The position numbers were made by a program, and so were the translations under genes. Shown here piece by piece: positions 25,790 through 32,873 of a stretch of 35,111 bases of DNA. The first letter of the stretch is position 1; every line of letters starts with the position of its first letter. Source of the DNA: Frankia sp. AgB32 (GTDB taxonomy: Bacteria > Actinomycetota > Actinomycetes > Frankiales > Frankiaceae); assembly GCF_023243045.1 (NCBI RefSeq), contig NZ_JALKFX010000052.1:12363-47473 (forward strand), given 5' to 3'. The notes under the pieces were generated by a model. The model worked only from the letters and a program-made list of their open reading frames with translations. It was not told the DNA's origin and did not search any database.

Positions 25790-26943
25790 CGTGCGCTTCC
25801 CGCGACGGTAGGCACCCGGCGGACCTCGGCCGCTGGGCGCGGCGCAGGCGGCGTGCAGCCGAGCTGCCGGAGCAGGCGGCGGTACAGCTCGTCGACCGTC
25901 GACGGGCTCAGCGACAGGGCCCGGGCAGCGACCTCGGCCGCCTGCGGGCCGCCCCCGAGCCCGTCCATGATCTCCAGCAGGACTCCCGCGTCACGGCCGA
26001 TCCGGAAGGTGCGGAACTCGGGCAGCGTCACGGCGAGCACGTCCGTGCCCGTGCTGATGAGGACGGGACGCTCCGGGTCCTCCTGCGCGGTGTCGGAAGA
26101 TGCTGGCGAGAGCCGGAAGTGAAAGCCGGACACAGCCGCGTCCACTCCGGCCGGCCCCAGCCGACGCAGCGCCTCCAGCGCAAGGACGTATCGAGACAAC
26201 CAGGGGCGCCGGCTGGTCGCGGCGCCGATCGTCTCCGCGCCGACCAGCCCGGTCAGGGCTTCCACCGGATCCGGCATCTCGCTCACGCCGGGTTCGTCAC
26301 CCTTCGCCGGCTTTCCGTCCACCCGGCAGGCCCCATCCGGGCCGATGACATACGTCGGGCGGGCACCCACCGCGGTGCGCACCATGCCGTCAGCCGAGAG
26401 GTGCAGCCGGGCCAGGCCAGGCCGGGCGAGTGCTGGAGCAAGCGCGGGCAGGTCGGCCAGCTGAAGGGTCTCGACCAGAAGATGACCAGGAAAACGGCCA
26501 GCGGTGAACGCCTGATCGGCGTCCTCAAGAAACGCCTGGTAGTCCTCGACCGAAGTGACGCGGACCGCAGCCGGTCCGGCCACCGCGAGATAAGGGGAGG
26601 ACAGGTAGTCGAACGTCTCGACGTACAGGTCATCGGCCAGCCGAATCTCGTCCGGCACTGCGGTCACGCCGCCCTCGACCGGGACGACCAATGCGGGGCC
26701 CGACCCACTTTCTGTGAAGCCTGCGGCGAACACCATGGTTTCACCGTCCACCAGTTCGGAGGCCAGCAGATCCGACACGGGGCTGCCGGCCTCGGCAACG
26801 ACGTCCACCGCCCGACCGGAGAGCGGCCGTGTGTACGGATACCCACGAAACCAGCGTTGCAGGCGTCCGATCTCCTGCCGGCGCCGTTCCTGCCCCGTCC
26901 CGTCGGAACCGTGAACCGTGGTGCGCTCGCTTGTATCGACCAT
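25786..26943 (-). CDS. mpaC: Daptide RiPP-recognition protein with C-terminal PqqD-like domain (MpaC-like)
   Basis: A 385-residue protein. Residues about 294-362 form a RiPP recognition element: three strands (VLISTGTDVLAVTLPEFRTF, then the RIGRDAG turn) followed by helices GVLLEIMDGL and AAEVAARALSLSPSTVDELY. The larger N-terminal part (about 20-250) is mixed alpha/beta, with no catalytic motif I recognise. In daptide systems such a protein binds the leader peptide and presents the precursor to the modifying enzymes. ATG 26943 has a good AAGGAG site. It is followed without a gap by the methyltransferase. Confidence 0.85.
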   Translation of the reverse strand: MVDTSERTTVHGSDGTGQERRRQEIGRLQRWFRGYPYTRPLSGRAVDVVAEAGSPVSDLLASELVDGETMVFAAGFTESGSGPALVVPVEGGVTAVPDEIRLADDLYVETFDYLSSPYLAVAGPAAVRVTSVEDYQAFLEDADQAFTAGRFPGHLLVETLQLADLPALAPALARPGLARLHLSADGMVRTAVGARPTYVIGPDGACRVDGKPAKGDEPGVSEMPDPVEALTGLVGAETIGAATSRRPWLSRYVLALEALRRLGPAGVDAAVSGFHFRLSPASSDTAQEDPERPVLISTGTDVLAVTLPEFRTFRIGRDAGVLLEIMDGLGGGPQAAEVAARALSLSPSTVDELYRRLLRQLGCTPPAPRPAAEVRRVPTVAGSAR

Positions 26944-26987
26944 TTCTCCTTCTTCTCGTTACGATGGACGCGGGCACCCCGGGCGCG

Positions 26988-28061
26988 TCAGTTCCACAGC
27001 AGTCGGGCGCCGGCGTCGGTCAGGGCGTCGAGGACCACGCCACGAAAGCGGTGGCGGCGAGCGCGCAGGACGCGGGTCGCGGCGGACAGCCAGCGGGACT
27101 CCGGTAGCGGTGTCCGCACGACGAGACGGGATGCCCGCGGCCCGGGCACCACCGCGAGTTCCTCCGCCGGGCTCGGTGTCGGCCAGGCCGCCGAACTCGG
27201 CGACTCGGTGTCCTGGGGCGCGCAGGCCGCCGCGGACAGCGCTGCCTCCAGCGTCATGTCGTCGGGGAGCACAAGCTCACCGCGGGCCGCCAGGTCGGCA
27301 AGCCACTCGGCGGCATCCGCGGCGATCGCAGCTGCGCACCGTTCGGCGAGTTCCGGCGTGGCCAGCGCGCGCATCGCGTCCGCGGGTGCGAGCTCGGTGA
27401 ACTCGGCGATCGGCAGCCCGAACGGCGCGTGGATCTGGTGCCGGCGGGAGCCGGTGGAGAGCCTGGCGATGACGGTTCGGCTGGCGGTGGCCGTGGTGCG
27501 GACGCCTGCCGCGGACATTCGCAGCCACAACGCCCAGTCCTCGAATCCGGCCGGCAGGTCCGGCCAGGGCCCGTAGCGGCGGTACGCAGTCGCGGTATGG
27601 CCGGTCCGGGACGGCTCAGCGATAGGGTTGAGCAGCAGCAACTCGTGGTGCCAGGCCAGCTGGTGCGCCGCGGTGTGGCGGACGACGCCGGCGTCGACGT
27701 CCGGGTAACTGGCGCCGGTGACGGCCATGTCCGCCCCATCGGTGAGCAGGTCCCGCAATGCCGCGAGATGGCCGGGACGCCACTCGTCATCATGATCGAG
27801 ATAGGCGAGCAGCGAGCCAGCCGCGGCAGCGCAACCTACCTGACGGGCGTGGCCCGGACCGCGCTGCGTCGGGGTGCCGCACACCACGACGCGCGGATCC
27901 GGCCACTGCCGCCGAAGTTGGTCGCCGCGCCCCTCGGTATCGCCATCGACAATCACTCGCAGCTCCCAGTCCGACTCCGACTGCCGGAACACGCTGTCGA
28001 TGGCCGTCGTCAGCGTGGCCGGGCAATCATGTGTCGGCAGAATCACGGTGAAAACTGGCAC
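26988..28061 (-). CDS. Family 2 glycosyltransferase inside the daptide cluster
   Basis: A GT-A fold transferase of about 357 residues. The N-terminus reads VPVFTVILPTHDCPATLTTA, with the nucleotide-binding VIVDGDTEG. The metal and donor motif is LDHDDEW (88-94), and FEDWALWLRMSAAG is the typical acceptor-side E-D motif. The C-terminal 120 residues are helical and alanine-rich, without a membrane anchor. I chose GTG 28061, which has GGAG 8 nt upstream; GTG 28070 is an alternative. It lies between the membrane protein and recognition-protein genes with gaps of 70 and 44 nt, in the same direction. I do not know glycosyltransferases as part of the core daptide set, so it may add a sugar to the peptide, or it may be a passenger. 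Confidence 0.88.
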   Translation of the reverse strand: MPVFTVILPTHDCPATLTTAIDSVFRQSESDWELRVIVDGDTEGRGDQLRRQWPDPRVVVCGTPTQRGPGHARQVGCAAAAGSLLAYLDHDDEWRPGHLAALRDLLTDGADMAVTGASYPDVDAGVVRHTAAHQLAWHHELLLLNPIAEPSRTGHTATAYRRYGPWPDLPAGFEDWALWLRMSAAGVRTTATASRTVIARLSTGSRRHQIHAPFGLPIAEFTELAPADAMRALATPELAERCAAAIAADAAEWLADLAARGELVLPDDMTLEAALSAAACAPQDTESPSSAAWPTPSPAEELAVVPGPRASRLVVRTPLPESRWLSAATRVLRARRHRFRGVVLDALTDAGARLLWN

Positions 28062-28131
28062 CGGTTTCACTCCACGCGTGTCGACGACGGGATTCGATGG
28101 CCGGGCACTGCGAGCGTTCCCGCCGCGGCCA

Positions 28132-28332
28132 CTACCTGCGGGCTCGAGCGATGAGGTAGCCCAGCAGGACGAACAGGCCGCCACCGACGACGAAGCCCGC
28201 GATCTCGGCCGCGGTCACCCATGCTCCATCAAGATAATCATTCGAGTCGGAGATGGCGAGGAAGCATACGACAAGGCCCAGCGAAACAGTGACGATTCCG
28301 GGCACGAACCGGGTCGCCTCGCGCTCCACCAC
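28132..28332 (-). CDS. Two-helix small membrane protein of the daptide operon
   Basis: A 66-residue protein with two transmembrane segments, FVPGIVTVSLGLVVCFLAI and TAAEIAGFVVGGGLFVLLGY. A short polar loop (SDSNDYLDGAW) lies between them, and the end IARARR is basic, giving both termini in the cytoplasm. The start is GTG 28332, with a second GTG at 28329. It sits 42 nt after the metalloprotease gene. Possible roles are self-protection or an exporter accessory; the sequence does not decide. I recognise no family. Confidence 0.7.
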   Translation of the reverse strand: MVEREATRFVPGIVTVSLGLVVCFLAISDSNDYLDGAWVTAAEIAGFVVGGGLFVLLGYLIARARR

Positions 28333-28374
28333 AATAAGCTCCGATCATTCGAAGGAACGTCGTTCAGGTAATGG

Positions 28375-30021
28375 TCAGAATACTTCATGCCATGGTTCGA
28401 CGAGAAAGCTCCGGACGATCCAGCGAGCGATTGTCGGATGGCCGACGGAGATGAGCGCCGTTCCCTGGGGCACGCCAGGATCGGCGCCATGGGTGCTGGC
28501 GAACAGCACCGAGTTCTCGGCATGAACGGGCGCGCGGACTACCAGTCCCAGATCCACCGCGGCCCGGCCCCGCGACGTTTCGCCGCTCAGTACGACCCGG
28601 CCGAGTCTCGCGTGGTCGAGCACGCCGGCGCGGTACAGGGTGACACTGCGCCCCGCCAGCAGTTCTTCGGCGTGGGCGGGATTGGCCACGACGAGGATCT
28701 GCCCGTCGCGCACCATGAACACCGCGGGCAATGTTTCGGTCACCCGCTGGCTGCCGGCCAGCACGCCGAACGCGGCCAGCAGCAGGCAGGCGACCGCAAC
28801 CCGCCATGGTCGCGGCGCCGCTGCCCGCACGCTGCGCGTCCACCGCGACAGCGACCGCACGATCAGCAGTCCGACCAGCAGGGCCAGCGCGATGCGCAGC
28901 AGCGCGCCCACCAGGCCGAACATCCCGAGGATGCTTCGGTAGTTGATCAGTGTGGTGGCGACCAGCACCGTGGGGAACAGCGCCGCCGCCGTCCCAAAAA
29001 TGATCATCCTGCGGCTACCCGCGCTCCGCCGCCCGCCGACCAGCAGGTAGCGCCACCAGTCCAGGGCGGCGGTGATGCTCTTGTCGCGCAGGTGCGACCG
29101 GTCAAGGTAGCTGGCGAGCGCGATGTAACCGTCCAACTTGACCAGCGGGCAGGCATTGACCACGCCCATCGCCAGCACGGCCAGGGTGGCCAGCAGCACC
29201 GCGTCACGGGTGCCGCCAGAGGTCGCCGGGGCCACCAGCGCGAGCAGCGAACCCATCACGATCTGCACCACCGGGCCGGCCGCCGCCACCGCGGCGCGCT
29301 GTCGCCGGTCAGCCAGCCGCCATGCGTCGGACACATCGCAGAACAACGCGGGCGCGCCATAGAAGATCATGAAGCCGATCCGGCGGGGTTGGCCGCCGAA
29401 GTGCCGCAACACCGCTCCGTGCATGAACTCGTGCACGACGGTCGTCGCGAAAATGATCAGAGCGGCCAGGGCCACCGAGGTGATGGTGACCGGCCGGCGC
29501 GCAAGATCACGAAGATGCGGCCAGGTCACTCCGAGGCTCACACCGGCCGCCAGTACGAGCGCCGCGCCGATCAGCGCGCCATACCAGGAGATGGCCAGCC
29601 GGGCGAGAACGACAAAGGGCTTCAGCGTCGCCCGCGGCTCGACGATGTCCACCTTCAGCACCAGTGGCGGGACGATGCGGACGCGAGTGCGGGCCGGCTG
29701 GGCGCGCTGCCTGCGCCGGCCGCGCGCCTTCAGGTCGTCGGCCGATATCGCAGCCGGATCGACCACCAACCCGAGATCGATGAATCGGCTCACCAGGCTG
29801 ACGATCTGATCCCGCGCCTCGGGGCGGCCCAACGACGCGCAGACGTCGGCGACGGTTCGGGTGCCGTCGAGGTTGGCCAGCACAGCCGCCGCCGCCGGCG
29901 CCAGGCGCAGGTAGCGCCCGGACTGCGGCTCGTACGCGATCTGGCCCCGCCCCGAGCCGCCATCCTGGATGTCGACTCCCGGTGCCAGACGTGGCTGCGG
30001 GCCGGCAGTGACAGTGCTCAT
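28375..30021 (-). CDS. mpaP: Daptide intramembrane metalloprotease (M50-like) with PqqD-like N-terminus
   Basis: A 548-residue multi-pass membrane protein. Residues about 27-90 look like a PqqD/RRE-type domain (SGRYLRLAPAAAAVLANLDG, TRTVADVCASLG, FIDLGLVVDP). The membrane part carries the zinc protease motif HEFMH (197-201) and the third-ligand motif CPLVKLDGY (291-299), as in site-2 proteases. About ten hydrophobic segments surround these. The C-terminal 120 residues after the last helix appear to lie outside the membrane and resemble a peptide-handling domain. It most likely removes the leader or processes the precursor during export. The start overlaps the permease stop by 4 nt. Family members in daptide clusters are named MpaP. 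Confidence 0.87.
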   Translation of the reverse strand: MSTVTAGPQPRLAPGVDIQDGGSGRGQIAYEPQSGRYLRLAPAAAAVLANLDGTRTVADVCASLGRPEARDQIVSLVSRFIDLGLVVDPAAISADDLKARGRRRQRAQPARTRVRIVPPLVLKVDIVEPRATLKPFVVLARLAISWYGALIGAALVLAAGVSLGVTWPHLRDLARRPVTITSVALAALIIFATTVVHEFMHGAVLRHFGGQPRRIGFMIFYGAPALFCDVSDAWRLADRRQRAAVAAAGPVVQIVMGSLLALVAPATSGGTRDAVLLATLAVLAMGVVNACPLVKLDGYIALASYLDRSHLRDKSITAALDWWRYLLVGGRRSAGSRRMIIFGTAAALFPTVLVATTLINYRSILGMFGLVGALLRIALALLVGLLIVRSLSRWTRSVRAAAPRPWRVAVACLLLAAFGVLAGSQRVTETLPAVFMVRDGQILVVANPAHAEELLAGRSVTLYRAGVLDHARLGRVVLSGETSRGRAAVDLGLVVRAPVHAENSVLFASTHGADPGVPQGTALISVGHPTIARWIVRSFLVEPWHEVF

Positions 30022-30791
30022 CCGGCGGCCAGCGCGGGTCGGCGCCGCAGGGACAACACCGCGAGCACAGCCGCGGCGACCAGCCAGCCAACCAGCAGCG
30101 TCACGCCGCCCACCGGACCAAGCCGATCCGGCAGATCCGGGTCAGCGACTATCGCTGCCTGCGCGCCACCGGGCAGCCAACGCCCGACAGCCGGCAGCAG
30201 GGCAATGAGCCCGCCCTCCAGACCGACACTCCACACTACCAGGCCGGCGAGGGTCAGCGCGTGCTTCCGGATGAGCGCGCCCAGCAGGACGCCCCAGGCT
30301 CCACCGAAGGCTCCCAGCAGAACGATGCCGGCCGCCAGCCACCACAGCCTGCTGGACGCCGAGCCCAGCGAGCCCCCCGCAGGAGACAGCGCGGCATACG
30401 CGACCGCCATGGCCAGGGCCGTCGAAAACAGACCGAACACCACGCCGAGAATCGCCGCGGCCAGTGCCTTGACACTCAGGATCTGTGGCCAGGACGGCCT
30501 GGCCAGATAGAGCAGCGAACTTACCCGGTCACGAAGTTGGCGGGTAACCATCTGTGCTCCGCACAGCGACGCGAAGAGGGCGACGACGAATGCCTGGCCG
30601 ACACACTCGCGCAGCGCGGTGTCGGCCCCGATGACGTGCGATTTCAGATCACCCCGAGCCTCATTTGCCATGCCGTAGACGGCGATGGCGACAAGCGCAA
30701 GATTCACCAGGAGAACGCCAGCGTTCATTCGCCGGAAGACGGCCAGATGCAACTCCGCCCCGAGCGCCGCGGCAAACCTTTTGGGCGTCAT
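30018..30791 (-). CDS. ABC-2 type exporter permease of the daptide cluster
   Basis: A 257-residue membrane protein with about six hydrophobic segments, for example VLLVNLALVAIAVYGMA, FVVALFASLCGAQMV, AAAILGVVFGLFSTALAMA, LAAGIVLLGAFGGAWGVLLG and VTLLVGWLVAAAVLAVLSL. The layout, with a large loop after the first helix and an amphipathic RQLRDRVSSLLYLARP linker, is that of ABC-2 permeases. It overlaps the ATPase gene and the protease gene by 4 nt each, so these three are made together. It would export the mature peptide or act in immunity. Confidence 0.88.
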   Translation of the reverse strand: MTPKRFAAALGAELHLAVFRRMNAGVLLVNLALVAIAVYGMANEARGDLKSHVIGADTALRECVGQAFVVALFASLCGAQMVTRQLRDRVSSLLYLARPSWPQILSVKALAAAILGVVFGLFSTALAMAVAYAALSPAGGSLGSASSRLWWLAAGIVLLGAFGGAWGVLLGALIRKHALTLAGLVVWSVGLEGGLIALLPAVGRWLPGGAQAAIVADPDLPDRLGPVGGVTLLVGWLVAAAVLAVLSLRRRPALAAG

Positions 30792-31516
30792 AAGGCGCCT
30801 TCCGACACAAGTGACTGGAACATGTCCTCGAGAGCTTCCGTGGAAGTGATGTCGGCCAGCGGTCCGGCGAAGCGAACGGACCGGTTCAGCATGACAATGT
30901 GGTCCGCCGACTGATTTATCTCCGCCAGCAGGTGGCTGGCGACAAGTATTGCACCACCCGCCTCGGAAAACTGCCGCATAAATCCGCGGAGCCAGCGCAT
31001 CCCGTCGGGATCAAGGCCGTTGTGTGGCTCATCGAGAACAAGGCAGCGTGGCTCGCCGAGCAGGGCGGAGGCGAGCATAACCCGCTGCCGCATACCGGTC
31101 GAAAGGGAACCGATGCGCTTGTCGCGGTAGCCCTCTGCCGCGGTGCTCGCGAGCACGGCGTCAACCCTTTTGTAAGGCAGCCCGGCCCAGGCGCAGAGGT
31201 AGCGCAGAAACGCGCGCGGTGTTATCGCTGGGTCGGCGTTCACGGCGTCGGTGACCACCCCGAGCAGACGCATGGGGTCGGGATGATCGGGAAGGCTCCG
31301 GCCGAACACCGTCGCGCTACCGGAATCGGGCCGCCGCAGACCGAGGATCACCTGGGTCAGCGTGCTCTTGCCCGCGCCGTTGGGACCGACCAGCCCCGTG
31401 ATGGTGCCCGGCGCCACCTCGAACGTGACATCGTCGAGCACGGTCGTCTCCCCGAAGGACACATTGACACCCCGCACGCTGATGGCGAGCGCGCCATCAG
31501 CCTCGAGGTCAATCAT
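30788..31516 (-). CDS. ABC transporter ATP-binding protein of the daptide cluster
   Basis: A 242-residue single ATPase domain with Walker A GPNGAGKS (44-51), signature LSTGMRQR (138-145), Walker B LVLDEPHNGLD (159-169) and switch histidine in VASHLLAEI. The H-N-G-L-D D-loop and short length match the ATPases of drug or bacteriocin exporters paired with ABC-2 permeases. ATG 31516 has GAAAGG about 10 nt upstream. It is the first gene after the precursor genes, separated from them by a 16-bp perfect hairpin, and is translationally coupled to the permease. Confidence 0.93.
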   Translation of the reverse strand: MIDLEADGALAISVRGVNVSFGETTVLDDVTFEVAPGTITGLVGPNGAGKSTLTQVILGLRRPDSGSATVFGRSLPDHPDPMRLLGVVTDAVNADPAITPRAFLRYLCAWAGLPYKRVDAVLASTAAEGYRDKRIGSLSTGMRQRVMLASALLGEPRCLVLDEPHNGLDPDGMRWLRGFMRQFSEAGGAILVASHLLAEINQSADHIVMLNRSVRFAGPLADITSTEALEDMFQSLVSEGAL

Positions 31517-31608
31517 GAAAAGCGCCTTTCGTCAGCTGGAGCGGAGTTCTCGAGGACGTTCACCCAGTGGCCCGCTGGTGTGGAGCGGCGATATGGCAGA
31601 CAGCTGGC

Positions 31609-31648
31609 GGTTCTGGTCCCTGCACCTCGAGTTGCAGGGACCAGAACC
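31609..31648 (-). terminator. 16-bp perfect hairpin between precursor and exporter genes
   Basis: GGTTCTGGTCCCTGCA (31609-31624) pairs without mismatch with TGCAGGGACCAGAACC (31633-31648) around an 8-nt loop. Further pairing of GCTGGC (31603-31608) with GCCAGC (31663-31668) extends the structure. It lies in the 195-nt space between the second precursor gene and the ATPase start. There is no T-run after it on the minus strand. It therefore probably acts as an attenuator or 3' stabiliser that keeps precursor mRNA more abundant than the enzyme mRNA, rather than as a complete stop. Confidence 0.72.
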
Positions 31649-31711
31649 CGCATCACAGAGCTGCCAGCGAACCCGGCTCCCGGGCGCGGTGTCAGCCGAG
31701 CGAGCGCCCGG

Positions 31712-31906
31712 CTAGGTGATCGCGGCTCCGATGCCGACTCCCAGCGCCACGGCCGTGCCCGCGCCGAACGCCGCGGCGGAGCCGGACTTGAAACCGCTGC
31801 TGAAGTCCTTCCACCAACCGGCTGCGACCAGCTCCTCGAGTTCTTCGACGTCCAGGGCCATCGCGTCGAGCCGGGCGTTCGACTCGTGTTGTTTCAGCAC
31901 GTCCAT
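31712..31906 (-). CDS. mpaA: Daptide precursor peptide 1 (64 aa, ends Ala-Ile-Thr)
   Basis: A precursor peptide with an acidic leader containing ALDVEELEELVAAG (17-30). A small-residue-rich hydrophobic core follows (WWKDFSSGFKSGSAAAFGAG, then TAVALGVGIGAAIT). The C-terminal threonine is the residue that daptide enzymes decarboxylate, aminate and dimethylate. The V-E-E-L-E-E-L block is shared with the second precursor and is the likely recognition and cleavage region. The core should form a hydrophobic helix, with a lysine-containing amphipathic front part. ATG 31906 has GGAAAGGA upstream. There is no cysteine, so no lanthionine or thiazole chemistry is expected. Confidence 0.88.
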   Translation of the reverse strand: MDVLKQHESNARLDAMALDVEELEELVAAGWWKDFSSGFKSGSAAAFGAGTAVALGVGIGAAIT

Positions 31907-31947
31907 CGCCGCATCCTTTCCTGTTCCTTGTGTTCGGAGAACGCCGG

Positions 31948-32136
31948 TCAGGTGATTGCGACGCCGGTGCCGATGTAGACACCGCCGTAGATCAGGCCGC
32001 CAGTGACTCCCGCGCCGGCCACGAAGCCGACGACCTTCCAGAATCCCGGCGACTCCAGCTCCTCAAGCTCCTCGACCGAGAAGTCGAGTGCTCCCGGAAG
32101 GAGCTCGGCCGCGGGAATCACAACCATCTCTGCCAT
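31948..32136 (-). CDS. mpaA: Daptide precursor peptide 2 (62 aa, ends Ala-Ile-Thr)
   Basis: This peptide begins MAEMVVIPAAELLPGAL, then DFSVEELEELESPGFWK (19-34). It ends in a glycine/valine/tyrosine-rich hydrophobic core, GGLIYGGVYIGTGVAIT. Leader and C-terminus match precursor 1 (V-E-E-L-E-E-L, G-x-W-K and AIT), while the core centre is different. It is the first gene of the operon. The start at ATG 32136 is set by an exceptionally good ribosome site, AGGAGGTGATC, complementary to the 16S rRNA tail and 7 nt from the start. An in-frame ATG at 32160 lacks one. The S-P-G just after the leader block is a plausible cleavage site. Confidence 0.9.
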   Translation of the reverse strand: MAEMVVIPAAELLPGALDFSVEELEELESPGFWKVVGFVAGAGVTGGLIYGGVYIGTGVAIT

Positions 32137-32231
32137 TGGATCACCTCCTGTGTTCGACATGGTCGGACGGTCGCGACACAATGTGGTTCAGCCCCAGACC
32201 GACTGTTGAAGCAGTGGTTCGCCCGCTGGAC

Positions 32232-32254
32232 GGCCGGATGGAAGCCATCCGGCC
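32232..32254 (+). terminator. Terminator-like hairpin upstream of the daptide operon
   Basis: GGCCGGATGG (32232-32241) pairs perfectly with CCATCCGGCC (32245-32254) around loop AAG. On the plus strand it is followed by TGTTTGTTT, the form of an intrinsic terminator. No plus-strand gene precedes it, so it may block antisense transcripts entering the operon. Alternatively, in the minus-strand mRNA leader about 96 nt before the first start codon, it may serve as a 5' stabiliser. Confidence 0.5.
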
Positions 32255-32873
32255 TGTTTGTTTCGAGTGCAACGAGTTGCGGACTCAGCCAGTCGGGACC
32301 AAGGTCCCGCGGTGGGCGCGATACGGATTTTCCGACTTTCCGTCCATGCACGGCGAACGTAGATGGCAGCAACGCTCTGGGTCAAGCCGACCACAGAAGG
32401 TGTCGCCTTCCATACACCAGTCGACTGGCCTTGCTATACGCCACCAAATAGTTTCACGAATGGCCTGGCGTTGTTCCGTCGGTGGGCGAAAGGGGACGCG
32501 TGCTGGGGTAGACGCACGAGGTAGCACCGAGCAGGTCTGCAGGGCTTCGGCGAGATAGTCCGCCGTTACCCTCGGTGACCTTGGCGTAGTCGTGCCGGCG
32601 GCTGCTTCCCGCGGGCGGACCCTTGGCGGATCGTTCCGAGAGACGCGCGTCCGCTGCGGGCTGAGCAGGGTTTGCCCGCATATCGACAGACCCTCGGCCG
32701 GCGTCTCGCACAATAGCCGGAACGGGTCTTCTGGCGGCCTTGACACGCCGTCGTCCGTGTTGTGATAAGCGTTTTGGTGGAAGTGGTCTCTCGTGCGGGC
32801 AGCGAAAGCGCCGACCGGCGTTTTCGGCAAAACAGAAGGTCGCTGCGCGCCAGCGTGCCAGCCTGGCTCCGAT
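32255..32873. other. Gene-free upstream region of the daptide operon
   Basis: About 620 bases without a gene I can support. Base composition is lower in GC than in the cluster, and every longer frame on either strand is rich in arginine, proline or serine without family motifs. The promoter of the daptide operon should be here or just downstream (32137-32260). I see weak TTCAAC and CACATT boxes on the minus strand with poor (19 nt) spacing, so I do not call a promoter. The right edge abuts a degraded insertion sequence. Confidence 0.5.

Noticed and set aside
22315..32136. Class I-IV lanthipeptide, lasso peptide or linaridin assignment for the cluster
   Set aside because: There is no LanM/LanB/LanC, lasso cyclase or linaridin enzyme, and the precursors contain no cysteine. 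The decarboxylase-aminotransferase-methyltransferase trio and terminal Thr fit only daptides.
31948..32160. Longer version of precursor 2 starting at ATG 32160
   Set aside because: The in-frame ATG at 32160 has no ribosome site, whereas ATG 32136 has a near-perfect one and gives a length like precursor 1.
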